From contig NZ_JAAVJL010000001.1 in assembly GCF_012863495.1 (NCBI RefSeq), positions 3,343,501-3,407,500 of the forward strand: 64,000 nucleotides of DNA, written 5' to 3'. Position numbers and translations under genes: made by a program. Shown piece after piece: positions 1 through 8,301 of the stretch; the stretch's first letter is position 1, and each line of letters starts with the position of its first letter. The notes beneath the pieces are model-generated. The model had not been told where the DNA came from. It saw nothing but the letters and a program-made list of their open reading frames with translations, and did not search any database. Origin of the DNA: Pseudanabaena yagii GIHE-NHR1. Lineage in GTDB: Bacteria; Cyanobacteriota; Cyanobacteriia; Pseudanabaenales; Pseudanabaenaceae.

Positions 1-217
1 GAAAACCTTCTCCTTCGATATCCAGCTCTACATCAAAGTTATTAAAATACTCTTCTTCAAAGGTGATTCCCTCGGAGCGATAAGTCTTACGAAAACGCTC
101 ATATCCCTTTAGTAAAGCTTCACGTAAGGCATTTTGGACGGCGTGTTTGGGGAGATTACGCTCTTTGCTAATCACTTCTACCATCTGTCCCAAACCAGGC
201 AAATTCAACAATGACAT
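1..217 (-). CDS. nusA: Transcription factor NusA, N-terminal part (cut by window edge)
   Basis: Reading from ATG at 217 down to position 1 gives a 72-residue N-terminus starting MSLLNLPGLGQMVEVISKER, then a KHAVQNALREALLKGYERFR stretch. This matches the NusA N-terminal RNA-polymerase-binding domain. NusA modulates pausing, termination and antitermination. It lies 30 bp downstream of rimP on the same strand, the standard rimP-nusA-infB order, so the two are probably co-transcribed. The S1 and KH domains lie outside the window. Confidence 0.9.
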   Translation of the reverse strand, partial: MSLLNLPGLGQMVEVISKERNLPKHAVQNALREALLKGYERFRKTYRSEGITFEEEYFNNFDVELDIEGEGF

Positions 218-247
218 AATTTTTCTCGCTTTTATTCTATTTAGTTT

Positions 248-709
248 TTATTCTGTTTTTGCTAATTCCACCCGATCAACAAGTTCGCGGGGAATATTGA
301 TCAGGCGACCTTTGATGCTGATCGTGACTTGCGTTTCATTTCGAGAGACCAGATGCCCAACCCAACTTTGTTTACCTTCATGGGGAACTTTCGTGCTGAC
401 TGTCACCATAAAGCCCTTGAAAGCAATAAACTCGCGATCACCCTGTAACTGACGTTCGGCACCAGGGCTAGAAATTTCCAACACGTAGGCATGGGGAATG
501 ATATCAATTGCATCAAGGGTTGGTTCTAGTGCACGGCTCATGCGTTCGCAGTCGTCTAGCCCTGTATTTTGCTCAGGATTACGAATATCGACCCGCAACA
601 CTACAGGGTTTTTATTGGTATGTAGCACGACATCAACAACCTCCAACCCAAGGGGAGAGGCAACTTCTTCAGCAATTTGAAAAATTTGCGGAATTAGAGG
701 ATGACTCAT
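248..709 (-). CDS. rimP: Ribosome maturation factor RimP
   Basis: A 153-residue protein of normal RimP length, needed for maturation of the 30S subunit. The N-terminal half carries the family pattern (PLGLEVVDVVLH, then VLRVDIR and a DDCERMSRALEPTLD helix) and YVLEISSPGAERQL follows near residue 80. The C-terminal half is the SH3-like barrel. It is the first gene of the visible rimP-nusA operon. Nothing unusual is seen, and start ATG 709 fits the family N-terminus. Confidence 0.95.
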   Translation of the reverse strand: MSHPLIPQIFQIAEEVASPLGLEVVDVVLHTNKNPVVLRVDIRNPEQNTGLDDCERMSRALEPTLDAIDIIPHAYVLEISSPGAERQLQGDREFIAFKGFMVTVSTKVPHEGKQSWVGHLVSRNETQVTISIKGRLINIPRELVDRVELAKTE

Positions 710-820
710 AGATTTACAATTTGAGCTTCTTAGCGTGTGGGCTTCGCGAGTTATATAGTTGAGAGTTTTTGCGTCAAGCTTTTAAAAGCGCTGCTTAAAA
801 ACAGGCTTGAAAACTAGCTT

Positions 821-850
821 AAAAACAAAAAAGTGGGACAATTGCCCACT
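821..850 (-). terminator. Rho-independent terminator, minus strand
   Basis: Read on the minus strand, AGTGGG pairs with CCCACT around a 7-nt loop (stem at 850-845 and 837-832) and is followed by a T-rich run (831-821). This is a textbook intrinsic terminator for leftward transcription. The nearest upstream gene on that strand is the ferredoxin, whose stop codon is about 300 bp away. The transcript therefore has either a long 3' trailer or a separate small RNA between 851 and 1151, where no gene is visible. Confidence 0.75.
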
Positions 851-1151
851 CTTTGAGTGCTTTTATCTAATAACCGATCACAGTTAAGCACATCACAATT
901 GCGATGTCTTAGCTGATATAGACTCAGATGCTACTTGTAAAACATGCAACAAGTAAAATTTGAGTTCCTCTCTATCGGAGCTTGCGTACCGTAGGTACAA
1001 CACTAAAAGACGAAAAAATACTTAAACAGATTTTAAGTATATCTAAACTATTCAGTGCTTACTTTTGACTACTTGCCTACTAGTCCTGAGATTTATACTA
1101 TCACGACCATCCCAGATCGAGAAAAATAAACGACATAAAACGACATTCTGC

Positions 1152-1370
1152 CTAGATCACTAATTCTGGTCGCTCCTCAGGCAAGATTGCTCCTTGGATG
1201 GGGCATACCTCTAAGCAAACCCCACAATCGATACAGATTGAGGCATCAATCTTAAACCAAATTGTGCCTTTACTATTTGCGCCCTGTCCCTGTTCGATAC
1301 AAGCTACGGGACAAGCAGGTACACAATCTGCTACACCTTCACATATGTTTGATGCGATCGTATAAGCCAT
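1152..1370 (-). CDS. 2[4Fe-4S] bacterial-type ferredoxin
   Basis: A 72-residue soluble ferredoxin. The first cluster motif is atypical, with CEGVADCVPACPVACI near the N-terminus, and the second is the regular CIDCGVCLEVCP. Both clusters are fully supplied with cysteines, so two [4Fe-4S] clusters are expected. The basic and acidic spacer between them is longer than in clostridial ferredoxins. A TTG six bases upstream is in frame, but ATG at 1370 (MAYTIAS) is the normal start for this family. It stands alone between divergent or intergenic regions, and its redox partner cannot be told from context. Confidence 0.9.
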   Translation of the reverse strand: MAYTIASNICEGVADCVPACPVACIEQGQGANSKGTIWFKIDASICIDCGVCLEVCPIQGAILPEERPELVI

Positions 1371-1758
1371 ATTCAATCTGAATTTTACAAAAACTGTAAT
1401 GAATTATAGCGATCGCTTCAGTAGTTTAGAGATTTCTGCCCAAAATCATTATTAGATTGTTTGAAATGGTGTTTGAGATGGTTGTATATAACCAAGATAT
1501 AACCTAAACATAACTTTTTGGCGAAGAAAGATGCGATTTAGTAGTTGTGTATTAAATTTTTTCGTGTATTATACATACATTGCAGACAGACCGTAGGAAG
1601 TCAACTGCGATTAATCTAACTATATTTTCATCTTTTTTAAAATAAACCAAACAAATATTGATGAAAAAAATTTAGTTAGTTAGTTTTCTAAGTGTGACTC
1701 AGATAGGGCAAGTTGGTCTACTTAGAGAAAGAAATATGCAATCTCTAGCAATAAGCAA

Positions 1759-2005
1759 CTTAGTTAAGACAAAACTAAGTGGTGATGGTTCAGACAAGAC
1801 CATGCTTACTACTAGCTAGTCAGCCTAGTATTAATGTAGCTTGATATCGGGCGAATTCAAGCGGTGATGGAGTCGATAAAATCCATACTTTTTACTAGTT
1901 GAGTCCAAATGCATCTATAAATCTTTATCTGTCTAGTAATTACGTAACTTAACTTTGACGAAGTTAAGTGGTGATGGTACTGGGTAAAACCATGCTAATT
2001 ACTAC
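1759..2005 (+). repeat. Three tandem copies of an RNA-like stem motif upstream of the CTERM protein gene
   Basis: Three units (1759-1812, 1839-1896, 1948-2005) share one architecture. First comes an AT-rich hairpin (for example CTTAGTT/AACTAAG, CTTGA/TCAAG, CTTAACTT/AAGTTAAG). It is directly followed by GGTGATGG, a variable 11-14-nt loop, CCAT and a TTACTA block. GGTG-ATGG can pair with CCAT-bulge-TTACTA(C), leaving a bulge on the 3' side. Arms vary while pairing is kept, which suggests RNA structure rather than a DNA-binding repeat. The last unit ends about 80 bp before the ATG at 2084. I do not recognise it as a known riboswitch. Confidence 0.6.
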
Positions 2006-2083
2006 AGCGTCAATTAGATCATCTCAAGCTCTTACGCTAAGTAAGGCACACTTGTTAACTCTATCTAAATTGATGGCAAAATT

Positions 2084-2734
2084 ATGAAACTATCTACGTT
2101 CGGTATTGGTTTAGCTGTTGCTTCTAGCTTATTAGGTGTCGCTTCTCTAGTACAACCTGCTAATGCTGCAAGCATTCAAGTAGCTAATGGGACTTTTGAT
2201 TTTAGTGGACTATGGGAATTTAAGTACTTTGGTTCTTATGGTAATGCTCAGTCTGACTTCTTCATCAAAGAAGGTTCAAGTACCACTACCATGATTTCTG
2301 AGAATGGTCCAGGTGTGGTTACTACTGCTACAACACTGAATTCATATTATAGCTTTACTCAACCTACTGCCCAATTTGGATTAACGTTTCCTGGCGAAAG
2401 TAACATCCTATCTGGTAACAATATTCATTTCTGGGTTGGTTCTGCTACTAATCCATATACTGGTTTCCTATTTAGCTATGACCCTGATGAGTATTCTCAC
2501 AAGTTTCAGGAAGCTATTAGTAGTCTTGGGGCTTCGGGTTATACCTATGCTATTGGCGTAGAAGATAGAGGTCCTGGTCTAGGTGATACTGATCATAATG
2601 ACTTTATTGTTCTTGCTAAGCCTGTGCCAGTGCCAGCAATTGTTCCTGGTATTGCTCTAGCTAGTGCTTTCTTCGGAGTCAAGTCGCTTCGCAACAAGAA
2701 GAAAGTTGATGAAGCTAGCCAATCAGTTGCTTAG
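2084..2734 (+). CDS. Secreted DUF4114 protein with PTPA/PEP-CTERM-type sorting tail
   Basis: A 216-residue protein. Residues 1-28 are a signal peptide ending ANA. The middle carries a DUF4114-type Ca-binding-like patch (YAIGVEDRGPGLGDTDHNDF). The C-terminus has the cyanobacterial sorting signal: VPVPAIVPG, a hydrophobic segment, then a basic RNKKK tail. Such tails are read by cyanoexosortases, which cut and anchor the protein at the envelope or into extracellular polymer. No exosortase gene is in the window, but HpsJ-like and exosortase-associated genes lie at 41995-43758. The gene is monocistronic, with a terminator at 2788 and tandem RNA-like repeats upstream. Confidence 0.8.
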   Translation: MKLSTFGIGLAVASSLLGVASLVQPANAASIQVANGTFDFSGLWEFKYFGSYGNAQSDFFIKEGSSTTTMISENGPGVVTTATTLNSYYSFTQPTAQFGLTFPGESNILSGNNIHFWVGSATNPYTGFLFSYDPDEYSHKFQEAISSLGASGYTYAIGVEDRGPGLGDTDHNDFIVLAKPVPVPAIVPGIALASAFFGVKSLRNKKKVDEASQSVA

Positions 2735-2787
2735 TTCTAGTACAAATTCAAACAAGAGAATTGCTCTAAGCTCCTAAAAAATATACT

Positions 2788-2825
2788 AAAGCCGAGGATG
2801 ACGTTATGCTATCCTCGGCTTTCTT
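2788..2825 (+). terminator. Rho-independent terminator
   Basis: GCCGAGGAT (2791-2799) pairs with ATCCTCGGC (2811-2819), with flanking A and T runs, just downstream of the CTERM gene. It is strong in the plus direction and sits 22 bp before the next start codon, separating the two genes. Confidence 0.85.
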
Positions 2826-2846
2826 GCATAGATATCATAAAGTTAT

Positions 2847-3986
2847 ATGCAATCATTACAGATAGGTACAAGCTGGTTCCCAGAAGAAGCAGGTGGCTTA
2901 GCTCGCGTTTATTATGGCTGTATGAACTATTTACCACAGGTTGGGGTTGAAGTAAGTGGTTTAGTGGTCGGTTCTGAGCGTGTTTGGTTTAGTTCAGGAC
3001 AAAAAGTGAGGTCATTTGCTCCGCCTGATAGTTCGACTTGGAGGCGATCGCTAAATCTCCGTAAAGCTGTTCATCAGACATTAGCAAGCGCTAAATTTGA
3101 TTTGGTTGCCTCACATTTTGCTCTATATACTTTTCCTGCCCTAGATTGTTTAGGCGATTTACCTTTAGTGATGCACTTTCATGGACCTTGGGCTTTAGAA
3201 AGTCAAGCTGAGGGTGCAGGCAGGTTATCGGTTTGGGGGAAATGGGCAATTGAGAAGCTTGTTTATCAAAGGGCAAATGGATTTATTGTTTTGTCGGAGT
3301 CATTTCGGCAGATTTTGCATCAAACTTATCATGTGCCGCTAGATAAAATTTTTATTGTGGGGGGTGGCATCAATACGACGGAATTTGATCTGGATTTATC
3401 GATCGCCCAAGCTAGGGAAAAATTAGGATGGCGACAGGATCGGCGGATTCTGCTTTGTGTCAGGCGATTAGTGAAGCGGATGGGGTTAGAGAATTTGATC
3501 GTAGCGATCGCTATAGTACGCCAGCAATTTCCTGATGTGTTGCTATTGATTGCTGGTAAAGGGGCGATCTCAGAAACATTGCGATCGCAAATTCAGGAAT
3601 TACAACTGGAAGATCATGTGCAGTTATTGGGGTTTGTGAGTGATCAGGATTTAGCGATCGCCTATCGTGCAGCAGAGTTGAGCATTGTGCCAACAGTCAC
3701 GTTGGAAGGATTTGGATTAACTGTAATTGAATCTTTGGCAACGGGAACACCTGTTCTCGGAACCCCTATCGGCGGTATTCCTGAAATCTTACAGCCCTTA
3801 AATCGCAACTTGATTTTAGAAGGTAGTAGTTCTGAGCAATTAGCCCAAGGCATTATCGAAGCATTGTCAGGACAAAGGCAAATTCCTACAGCAGCAGCTT
3901 GCCAAACCTATATCAAGCAAAACTACGATTGGCAGGTAATTGCTCAACAAATGAAATCAGTTTATGAGCAAGTTATTCAATCATAA
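2847..3986 (+). CDS. Family 4 glycosyltransferase
   Basis: A 379-residue GT-B fold enzyme. The N-terminal half has a PEEAGGLARVYYG loop, the acceptor side. The C-terminal half has the nucleotide-sugar site with LLIAGKG, the loop LLGFVSDQDLAIAYRAAEL and the GT4 E-x7-E signature in EGFGLTVIESLATGTPV. It probably transfers a sugar onto a cell-surface or exopolysaccharide precursor; donor and acceptor cannot be told. It follows the CTERM gene but is separated from it by a terminator, and ends convergent with the NB-ARC/WD40 gene. Confidence 0.85.
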   Translation: MQSLQIGTSWFPEEAGGLARVYYGCMNYLPQVGVEVSGLVVGSERVWFSSGQKVRSFAPPDSSTWRRSLNLRKAVHQTLASAKFDLVASHFALYTFPALDCLGDLPLVMHFHGPWALESQAEGAGRLSVWGKWAIEKLVYQRANGFIVLSESFRQILHQTYHVPLDKIFIVGGGINTTEFDLDLSIAQAREKLGWRQDRRILLCVRRLVKRMGLENLIVAIAIVRQQFPDVLLLIAGKGAISETLRSQIQELQLEDHVQLLGFVSDQDLAIAYRAAELSIVPTVTLEGFGLTVIESLATGTPVLGTPIGGIPEILQPLNRNLILEGSSSEQLAQGIIEALSGQRQIPTAAACQTYIKQNYDWQVIAQQMKSVYEQVIQS

Positions 3987-4005
3987 TTCACTGCGCTTCC
4001 CGCCT

Positions 4006-4076
4006 AAACCAGAGGCAAGAAATTTTTTAAAAGTTTGGCTTTGCCAAACTTTTAAAAAATTTCTTGCCTCTGGTTT
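4006..4076. repeat. Perfect 34-bp inverted repeat with 3-nt loop
   Basis: AAACCAGAGGCAAG at 4006 begins an arm of 34 bases that is repeated exactly, inverted, after a TTT spacer and ends at 4076. It lies between the convergent glycosyltransferase and NB-ARC/WD40 genes, so it probably acts as a terminator in both directions. It is the most perfect member of a family of intergenic palindromes in this window. Confidence 0.8.
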
Positions 4077-4080
4077 GCTT

Positions 4081-4130
4081 GATCGAAAATTAAAAGTCTT
4101 GCTTAGCAAGGCTTTTAATTTTCTTCGATC
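4081..4130. terminator. Second palindrome, containing the stop codon of the NB-ARC/WD40 gene
   Basis: GATCGAAAATTAAAAGTCTTGC, a TTA apex and the nearly exact reverse complement (one mismatch, one 2-nt bulge). The TAA stop of the leftward gene (4117-4115) is inside the right arm. The CTTGC/GCAAG core recurs in the hairpins at 11769 and 15836. Confidence 0.7.
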
Positions 4131-7100
4131 GCACCTAGGGCAATCAGCTTTGCTTTTTGGGCTGGGGTCAAACCTGTAGCTTCGTAAATATTTAACCCTT
4201 CGTAGGGACGGGGATCGCGATAGGTTCTGATACATTGACCTGTCTTGATATCCCATAGTTTCACAGTTTCATCTCGACTGCTACTGGCAAGTAGATTGCC
4301 ATCAGCCGAGAAAGTCACATCATAAACTGTGTCAGTATGCCCAACCAAAGTATTGATTGCTTCACCCTTTTCGCGATTCCAGATGCTGATTTGGGAGTCT
4401 TCTCCCCCACTTGCGAGAAACATCCCGTTGGGAGAACCAGCAATGGTCAATACATTACTGTTGTGCTCCATTGGTTCAATGGTTTGATCTTCCTGTTCAG
4501 TATGCCAATGATAAATACTTGTGCCACCACAGCCAACTATGATTTGAGGCTGTGAAGGCATGAAGATCACATTAGAAACGCTTGCTGGAAGTTCGCCAAA
4601 AGTTTTTACACATTCTCCTGTCTTGGTATCCCAGATTTTGACAGTCTTGTCACGACTGCTGCTAACGATATAGCGATCATCGGGACTAAAGGCGATCGCC
4701 AAAATCGCAGATGTATGTCCTTGGAGTACTTTAAAGCATTCACCTGTGACAATATCTCTGAGCTTAATTACCTTGCTCGTTTCACCTGTTGCTAGCAATT
4801 TCCCATCATGACTAAATACTAGGGTTCTTGCTAAATCGGGGTGCTCACTGATTGTGGCTAAACAATTACCACTGCTAACATCCCATAGTTTAATCGAGCA
4901 ATCCTCAGCGCAACTAGCAAGGAGAGTACCACTAGGGCTAAACTTAACTTGCCAAACATGCCCTGCATGACCATGGAGCGCACGAATACAGGTGCCTGAT
5001 TGGATGTCCCAGAGACGCACAATTGAGTCATCACCTCCACTAGCGAGGATCGTTTGTTCGAGATTGAAAGTAACGGAACGCACGGCATTGGTATATCCCT
5101 GCAAGATTCGAAACTGTTGCCCTGATGAAACTTCCCAGAGGTTGAGGAGATGTTCATTAGAAACATTGTCTGAAACTTGGTTATCACTAAGTTCTGACCA
5201 AGATCGCCCAGTATGACCTTGGAAAGTACGGATGCAAAAGCCTGTATCAATCTCCCATAGCTTTACCATCTCATCACCACTGCTGCTGGCTAATACTAGG
5301 CGTTCAGGATGGAAAGCTACGGAGCGTACCCAGTGATTATGTCCAGTTAAGGTCTTAAAGCATTGTGCAGTTTTGAGATCCCATAGACGAATGGTGCGAT
5401 CGCCACTGCCTGTTGCCAAGGTCGAACCATCGTGACTAAAGCTAACCGCAAAAACAGTATGGGTATGCCCTGTAAAGGTTTTAACGCAACCACCTGTTTC
5501 GACATTCCATAGACGCGTCGTTTTATCCTCACTACCACTGGCTAAGACATTGCCATTATGGCTAAAGGCGATCGACCAAATGATGTCTGTATGTCCTTCT
5601 AAAGTATGCAAACATGCTCCTGTATCAGGATCCCATAGGCGCACAGTGCCATCATCACTGCCACTCGCTAGTAAATTTCCCTTGGGACTAAAAGTAACAG
5701 CCTCAACAATGTCCTCGTGCCCCTGCAAAACCTTAATGCATCTGCCCGAATTCCATAGTCGCACAGTGCGATCGGCATGACCACTAGCCAAAATTGTCCC
5801 GTCAGGACTAAAAGCAGCCGACATCACAGCACCAATGTAACCTTGGAGTGTATTTAAACAATCTCCTGTTGATACATCCCATAGTTTGATGGACTGATCA
5901 ATGCTGCTGCTGGCTAATATAGTTCCCGCAGGATTAAATGATACAGAAACTACCCAGCCCTTATGACCTTTATAGGTCAGCAATGGCTTGCCATCACTAA
6001 CTCGCCATAAATGGATATCACCTTTGGTGTCGCCGATCGCTAATAATTTGCCATCAGCACTAAAGGCTACCGATAATACCCCACCAATTACTTCGGCAAA
6101 CACCGATTTAATCAGTGCAGTTTTGGCAAAGTTAACTCGATGTAATTTGATTTCTGATAGGTAAGCTTGACGAATCGCGAGATAGGAAAAATCAGTACCC
6201 GTGAGATCAACGCCAAGATTGCATAACAAATTAATAATATTGCCCCCACCATAGCCAAAGGTTGACTTGAGTTCACCTTCGGGGCGCAGTTCGCGTCGCC
6301 TTAACTCAGAAAGGGTTTGAAATAGTTCTTTTGCAACCATTTGCTTGCTACCCAGTCTCCCCAATAGTCTTGTGACCAAGGGTTCTAAAATGAGGCGAAT
6401 CTGACTTTGGCGGACATAATCTTTGGATGTTGCCTTGATCAATGCATAGTGGCGTAAATAGAAAAGCTGACGATTGAGCTTTGATTGGATACTAGGCAAA
6501 ATTCCGAGGGGATGCTCTTGGGTAATTTCTTGGTAAATTTGCTCAATTAATAGGTTGGTAACAAATTCCATGACCACAGGCTGCTGTGTAAAGCCTGCTG
6601 CTGTATGCTCAACTAATGATCGCCGCTTGAGCGATCGCAAAGACATCATCAAGTAGTTCTGTTCAATTGTTGGCACAATATCCGAACGTAATTCACTAGG
6701 CTGGACTGGTTCACGATTAATGGCGAGCCACAGCATAATTTGTTTTTCATAGGCAGTGAGTCTCTGATACTGCTGCTCAATGAGATTACTAATGCCACTA
6801 AAAATAATGCTTTTTTGTTCTAAAAACCGATTAATGCTGCCTGAATAAAGATCCTTAATTGACGTAGCAGCAATTTTAAGAGCTAGTGGATTACCACGAT
6901 ACCATTGCACCAAACGATGCAGATCACTGGACATAGCTTTGATACCCTTCGCCTCAAGAACACGCTCGGCTGCGGATTCATCTAGCCCATAGAGCTGCAA
7001 AGCCCGTACAGGTAGGATGTCTCCTTCCAGGGTCGCGACCTCCTCAGGCATTTCACGGCTAGTAATTACCAGACAACTACGATGCGAGACCTCTCCCACC

Positions 7101-7843
7101 CTGCGTAATAGAGAACCGTAACCTTCATAATCCTTACGATATGCGCCAGTTTGGGCTTCGTCCTTTAAAACTGACTCAAAGTTATCTAGTACTAATAAGC
7201 AGCGATAGCGCTGTAAATATTCCAATAGTCGAGAGATGAGCGCATTGGGATCGCTGGTTTCAGGGGTCTCGCGCTGTTGGGAGAGGAAATGAATAATTGT
7301 CGCCAGCATTTCGCTGGGCGTTTTGGCATTATTAAGCGATCGCCAAACTACAAAGTCAAACTTATCCTGCAATTGTTGGGCAAGCTTGACCGATAAAGTC
7401 GTTTTACCTAATCCCCCCATCCCTAAAATGGCAACTAACCGACAACGATCACGATCGACCCACTGTTCTAAAGTATTTAGCTCAGGCGATCGACCGTAGA
7501 AAAAAGTTACATCAACTACTTCACCCCAGTCTTGGTGGCTACCTGTCTGATTATTTAAGTTAGGGATAGTTGTATTTACATCGGACTTTTTACCTTGCAT
7601 CTGGCGACGAATGACGTTTTGTACCGTGCTTTTAGTCACTTTTTCGCCAAAGGTTTCCGTTAACAAGTGCCAAAGCTTATGGCTTACTAACTTGATATAG
7701 CCCGCATCATATCCAGTTTGTTTCGCAATCTCTGAATAGGATAAACCTTGCCATACTCCCAGAAAAACAGCCTGCTCAACACGAGTTAGACTGCGCTCTT
7801 CTAACGACAACTCTATAAATGTTACCGCTTCATCAGCCGTCAT
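4115..7843 (-). CDS. NB-ARC (STAND) NTPase with N-terminal helix-turn-helix and WD40 repeats
   Basis: A 1242-residue signalling NTPase. Residues 1-80 form a helix-turn-helix of the type seen in vWA-MoxR-associated proteins (LSYSEIAKQTGYDAGYIKLV). The NB-ARC module has Walker A GMGGLGKTT at 141-149, Walker B LLVLDNFE and the GNPLALKI motif. From about residue 590 to the end there are WD40 blades with repeated LASGS-D-TVRLWD endings. One blade around EHLLNLWEVSSGQ has lost its first half. Such proteins sense a ligand through the propeller and oligomerise through the NTPase. Roles in signalling or defence are known for relatives, but none is shown here. No separate catalytic effector domain is visible. 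Confidence 0.85.
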   Translation of the reverse strand: MTADEAVTFIELSLEERSLTRVEQAVFLGVWQGLSYSEIAKQTGYDAGYIKLVSHKLWHLLTETFGEKVTKSTVQNVIRRQMQGKKSDVNTTIPNLNNQTGSHQDWGEVVDVTFFYGRSPELNTLEQWVDRDRCRLVAILGMGGLGKTTLSVKLAQQLQDKFDFVVWRSLNNAKTPSEMLATIIHFLSQQRETPETSDPNALISRLLEYLQRYRCLLVLDNFESVLKDEAQTGAYRKDYEGYGSLLRRVGEVSHRSCLVITSREMPEEVATLEGDILPVRALQLYGLDESAAERVLEAKGIKAMSSDLHRLVQWYRGNPLALKIAATSIKDLYSGSINRFLEQKSIIFSGISNLIEQQYQRLTAYEKQIMLWLAINREPVQPSELRSDIVPTIEQNYLMMSLRSLKRRSLVEHTAAGFTQQPVVMEFVTNLLIEQIYQEITQEHPLGILPSIQSKLNRQLFYLRHYALIKATSKDYVRQSQIRLILEPLVTRLLGRLGSKQMVAKELFQTLSELRRRELRPEGELKSTFGYGGGNIINLLCNLGVDLTGTDFSYLAIRQAYLSEIKLHRVNFAKTALIKSVFAEVIGGVLSVAFSADGKLLAIGDTKGDIHLWRVSDGKPLLTYKGHKGWVVSVSFNPAGTILASSSIDQSIKLWDVSTGDCLNTLQGYIGAVMSAAFSPDGTILASGHADRTVRLWNSGRCIKVLQGHEDIVEAVTFSPKGNLLASGSDDGTVRLWDPDTGACLHTLEGHTDIIWSIAFSHNGNVLASGSEDKTTRLWNVETGGCVKTFTGHTHTVFAVSFSHDGSTLATGSGDRTIRLWDLKTAQCFKTLTGHNHWVRSVAFHPERLVLASSSGDEMVKLWEIDTGFCIRTFQGHTGRSWSELSDNQVSDNVSNEHLLNLWEVSSGQQFRILQGYTNAVRSVTFNLEQTILASGGDDSIVRLWDIQSGTCIRALHGHAGHVWQVKFSPSGTLLASCAEDCSIKLWDVSSGNCLATISEHPDLARTLVFSHDGKLLATGETSKVIKLRDIVTGECFKVLQGHTSAILAIAFSPDDRYIVSSSRDKTVKIWDTKTGECVKTFGELPASVSNVIFMPSQPQIIVGCGGTSIYHWHTEQEDQTIEPMEHNSNVLTIAGSPNGMFLASGGEDSQISIWNREKGEAINTLVGHTDTVYDVTFSADGNLLASSSRDETVKLWDIKTGQCIRTYRDPRPYEGLNIYEATGLTPAQKAKLIALGAIEEN

Positions 7844-8301
7844 GTATACGCCTTAATTATGTAAATATAACTTTTATATAACCTTACTCTTGTCATTCTA
7901 AGATGTTTTACGCTTCGTGGTATTTTGTTGTGAGTTTTGATTTTTGTTATTTTTGCCTCTAGTCAGCCCTATCAGAATCAAGTAAGCTCTATATCTATGG
8001 TTTTTCGTCAAAAAGCAACAATTTACTGAAACTAGAATAAATATATTAGTTTAATACTTATTCTAACTATCTGTAGGAGTTGCTCCATCCACGTACATAT
8101 GTATACTTCCTAAACCAGCGTGTTTTTACTCTCAACTTCCGTACTTCTTGCAAATTGGCAACAAAAATCAAACAAAGAAGTCCTTTAACCGAGGATAATC
8201 CAAATTTTATAAAAGCATTAGCTGGTAATACTTTTATAAAAAAATTTGATTTTGTTAGAGATATGCATGGTTATATTGATACCGTTTTTTAGTTGGAAAT
8301 T
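7844..8301. other. Divergent intergenic region
   Basis: 458 bp, AT-rich, between divergent genes. It must hold promoters for the NB-ARC protein and the glycosyltransferase, but I see no clear -35/-10 pair. A 70-codon ORF from 8080 has a composition typical of non-coding sequence here and was not called. Confidence 0.5.

Noticed and set aside
1759-2005. Tandem repeats as a CRISPR array or as a known riboswitch (c-di-GMP, glycine, glutamine)
   Set aside because: Unit spacing is uneven and the variable parts are short, unlike CRISPR. None of the conserved core sequences of those riboswitches is present.
3964-4256. Short ORFs across the palindromes at 4006-4130 on both strands
   Set aside because: They are translations of inverted repeats (mirror peptides such as ARNFLKVW), not genes.
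8080-8292. 70-codon ORF upstream of the second glycosyltransferase
   Set aside because: No ribosome site, non-coding composition, no recognisable motif. It ends right at the next gene's start region.
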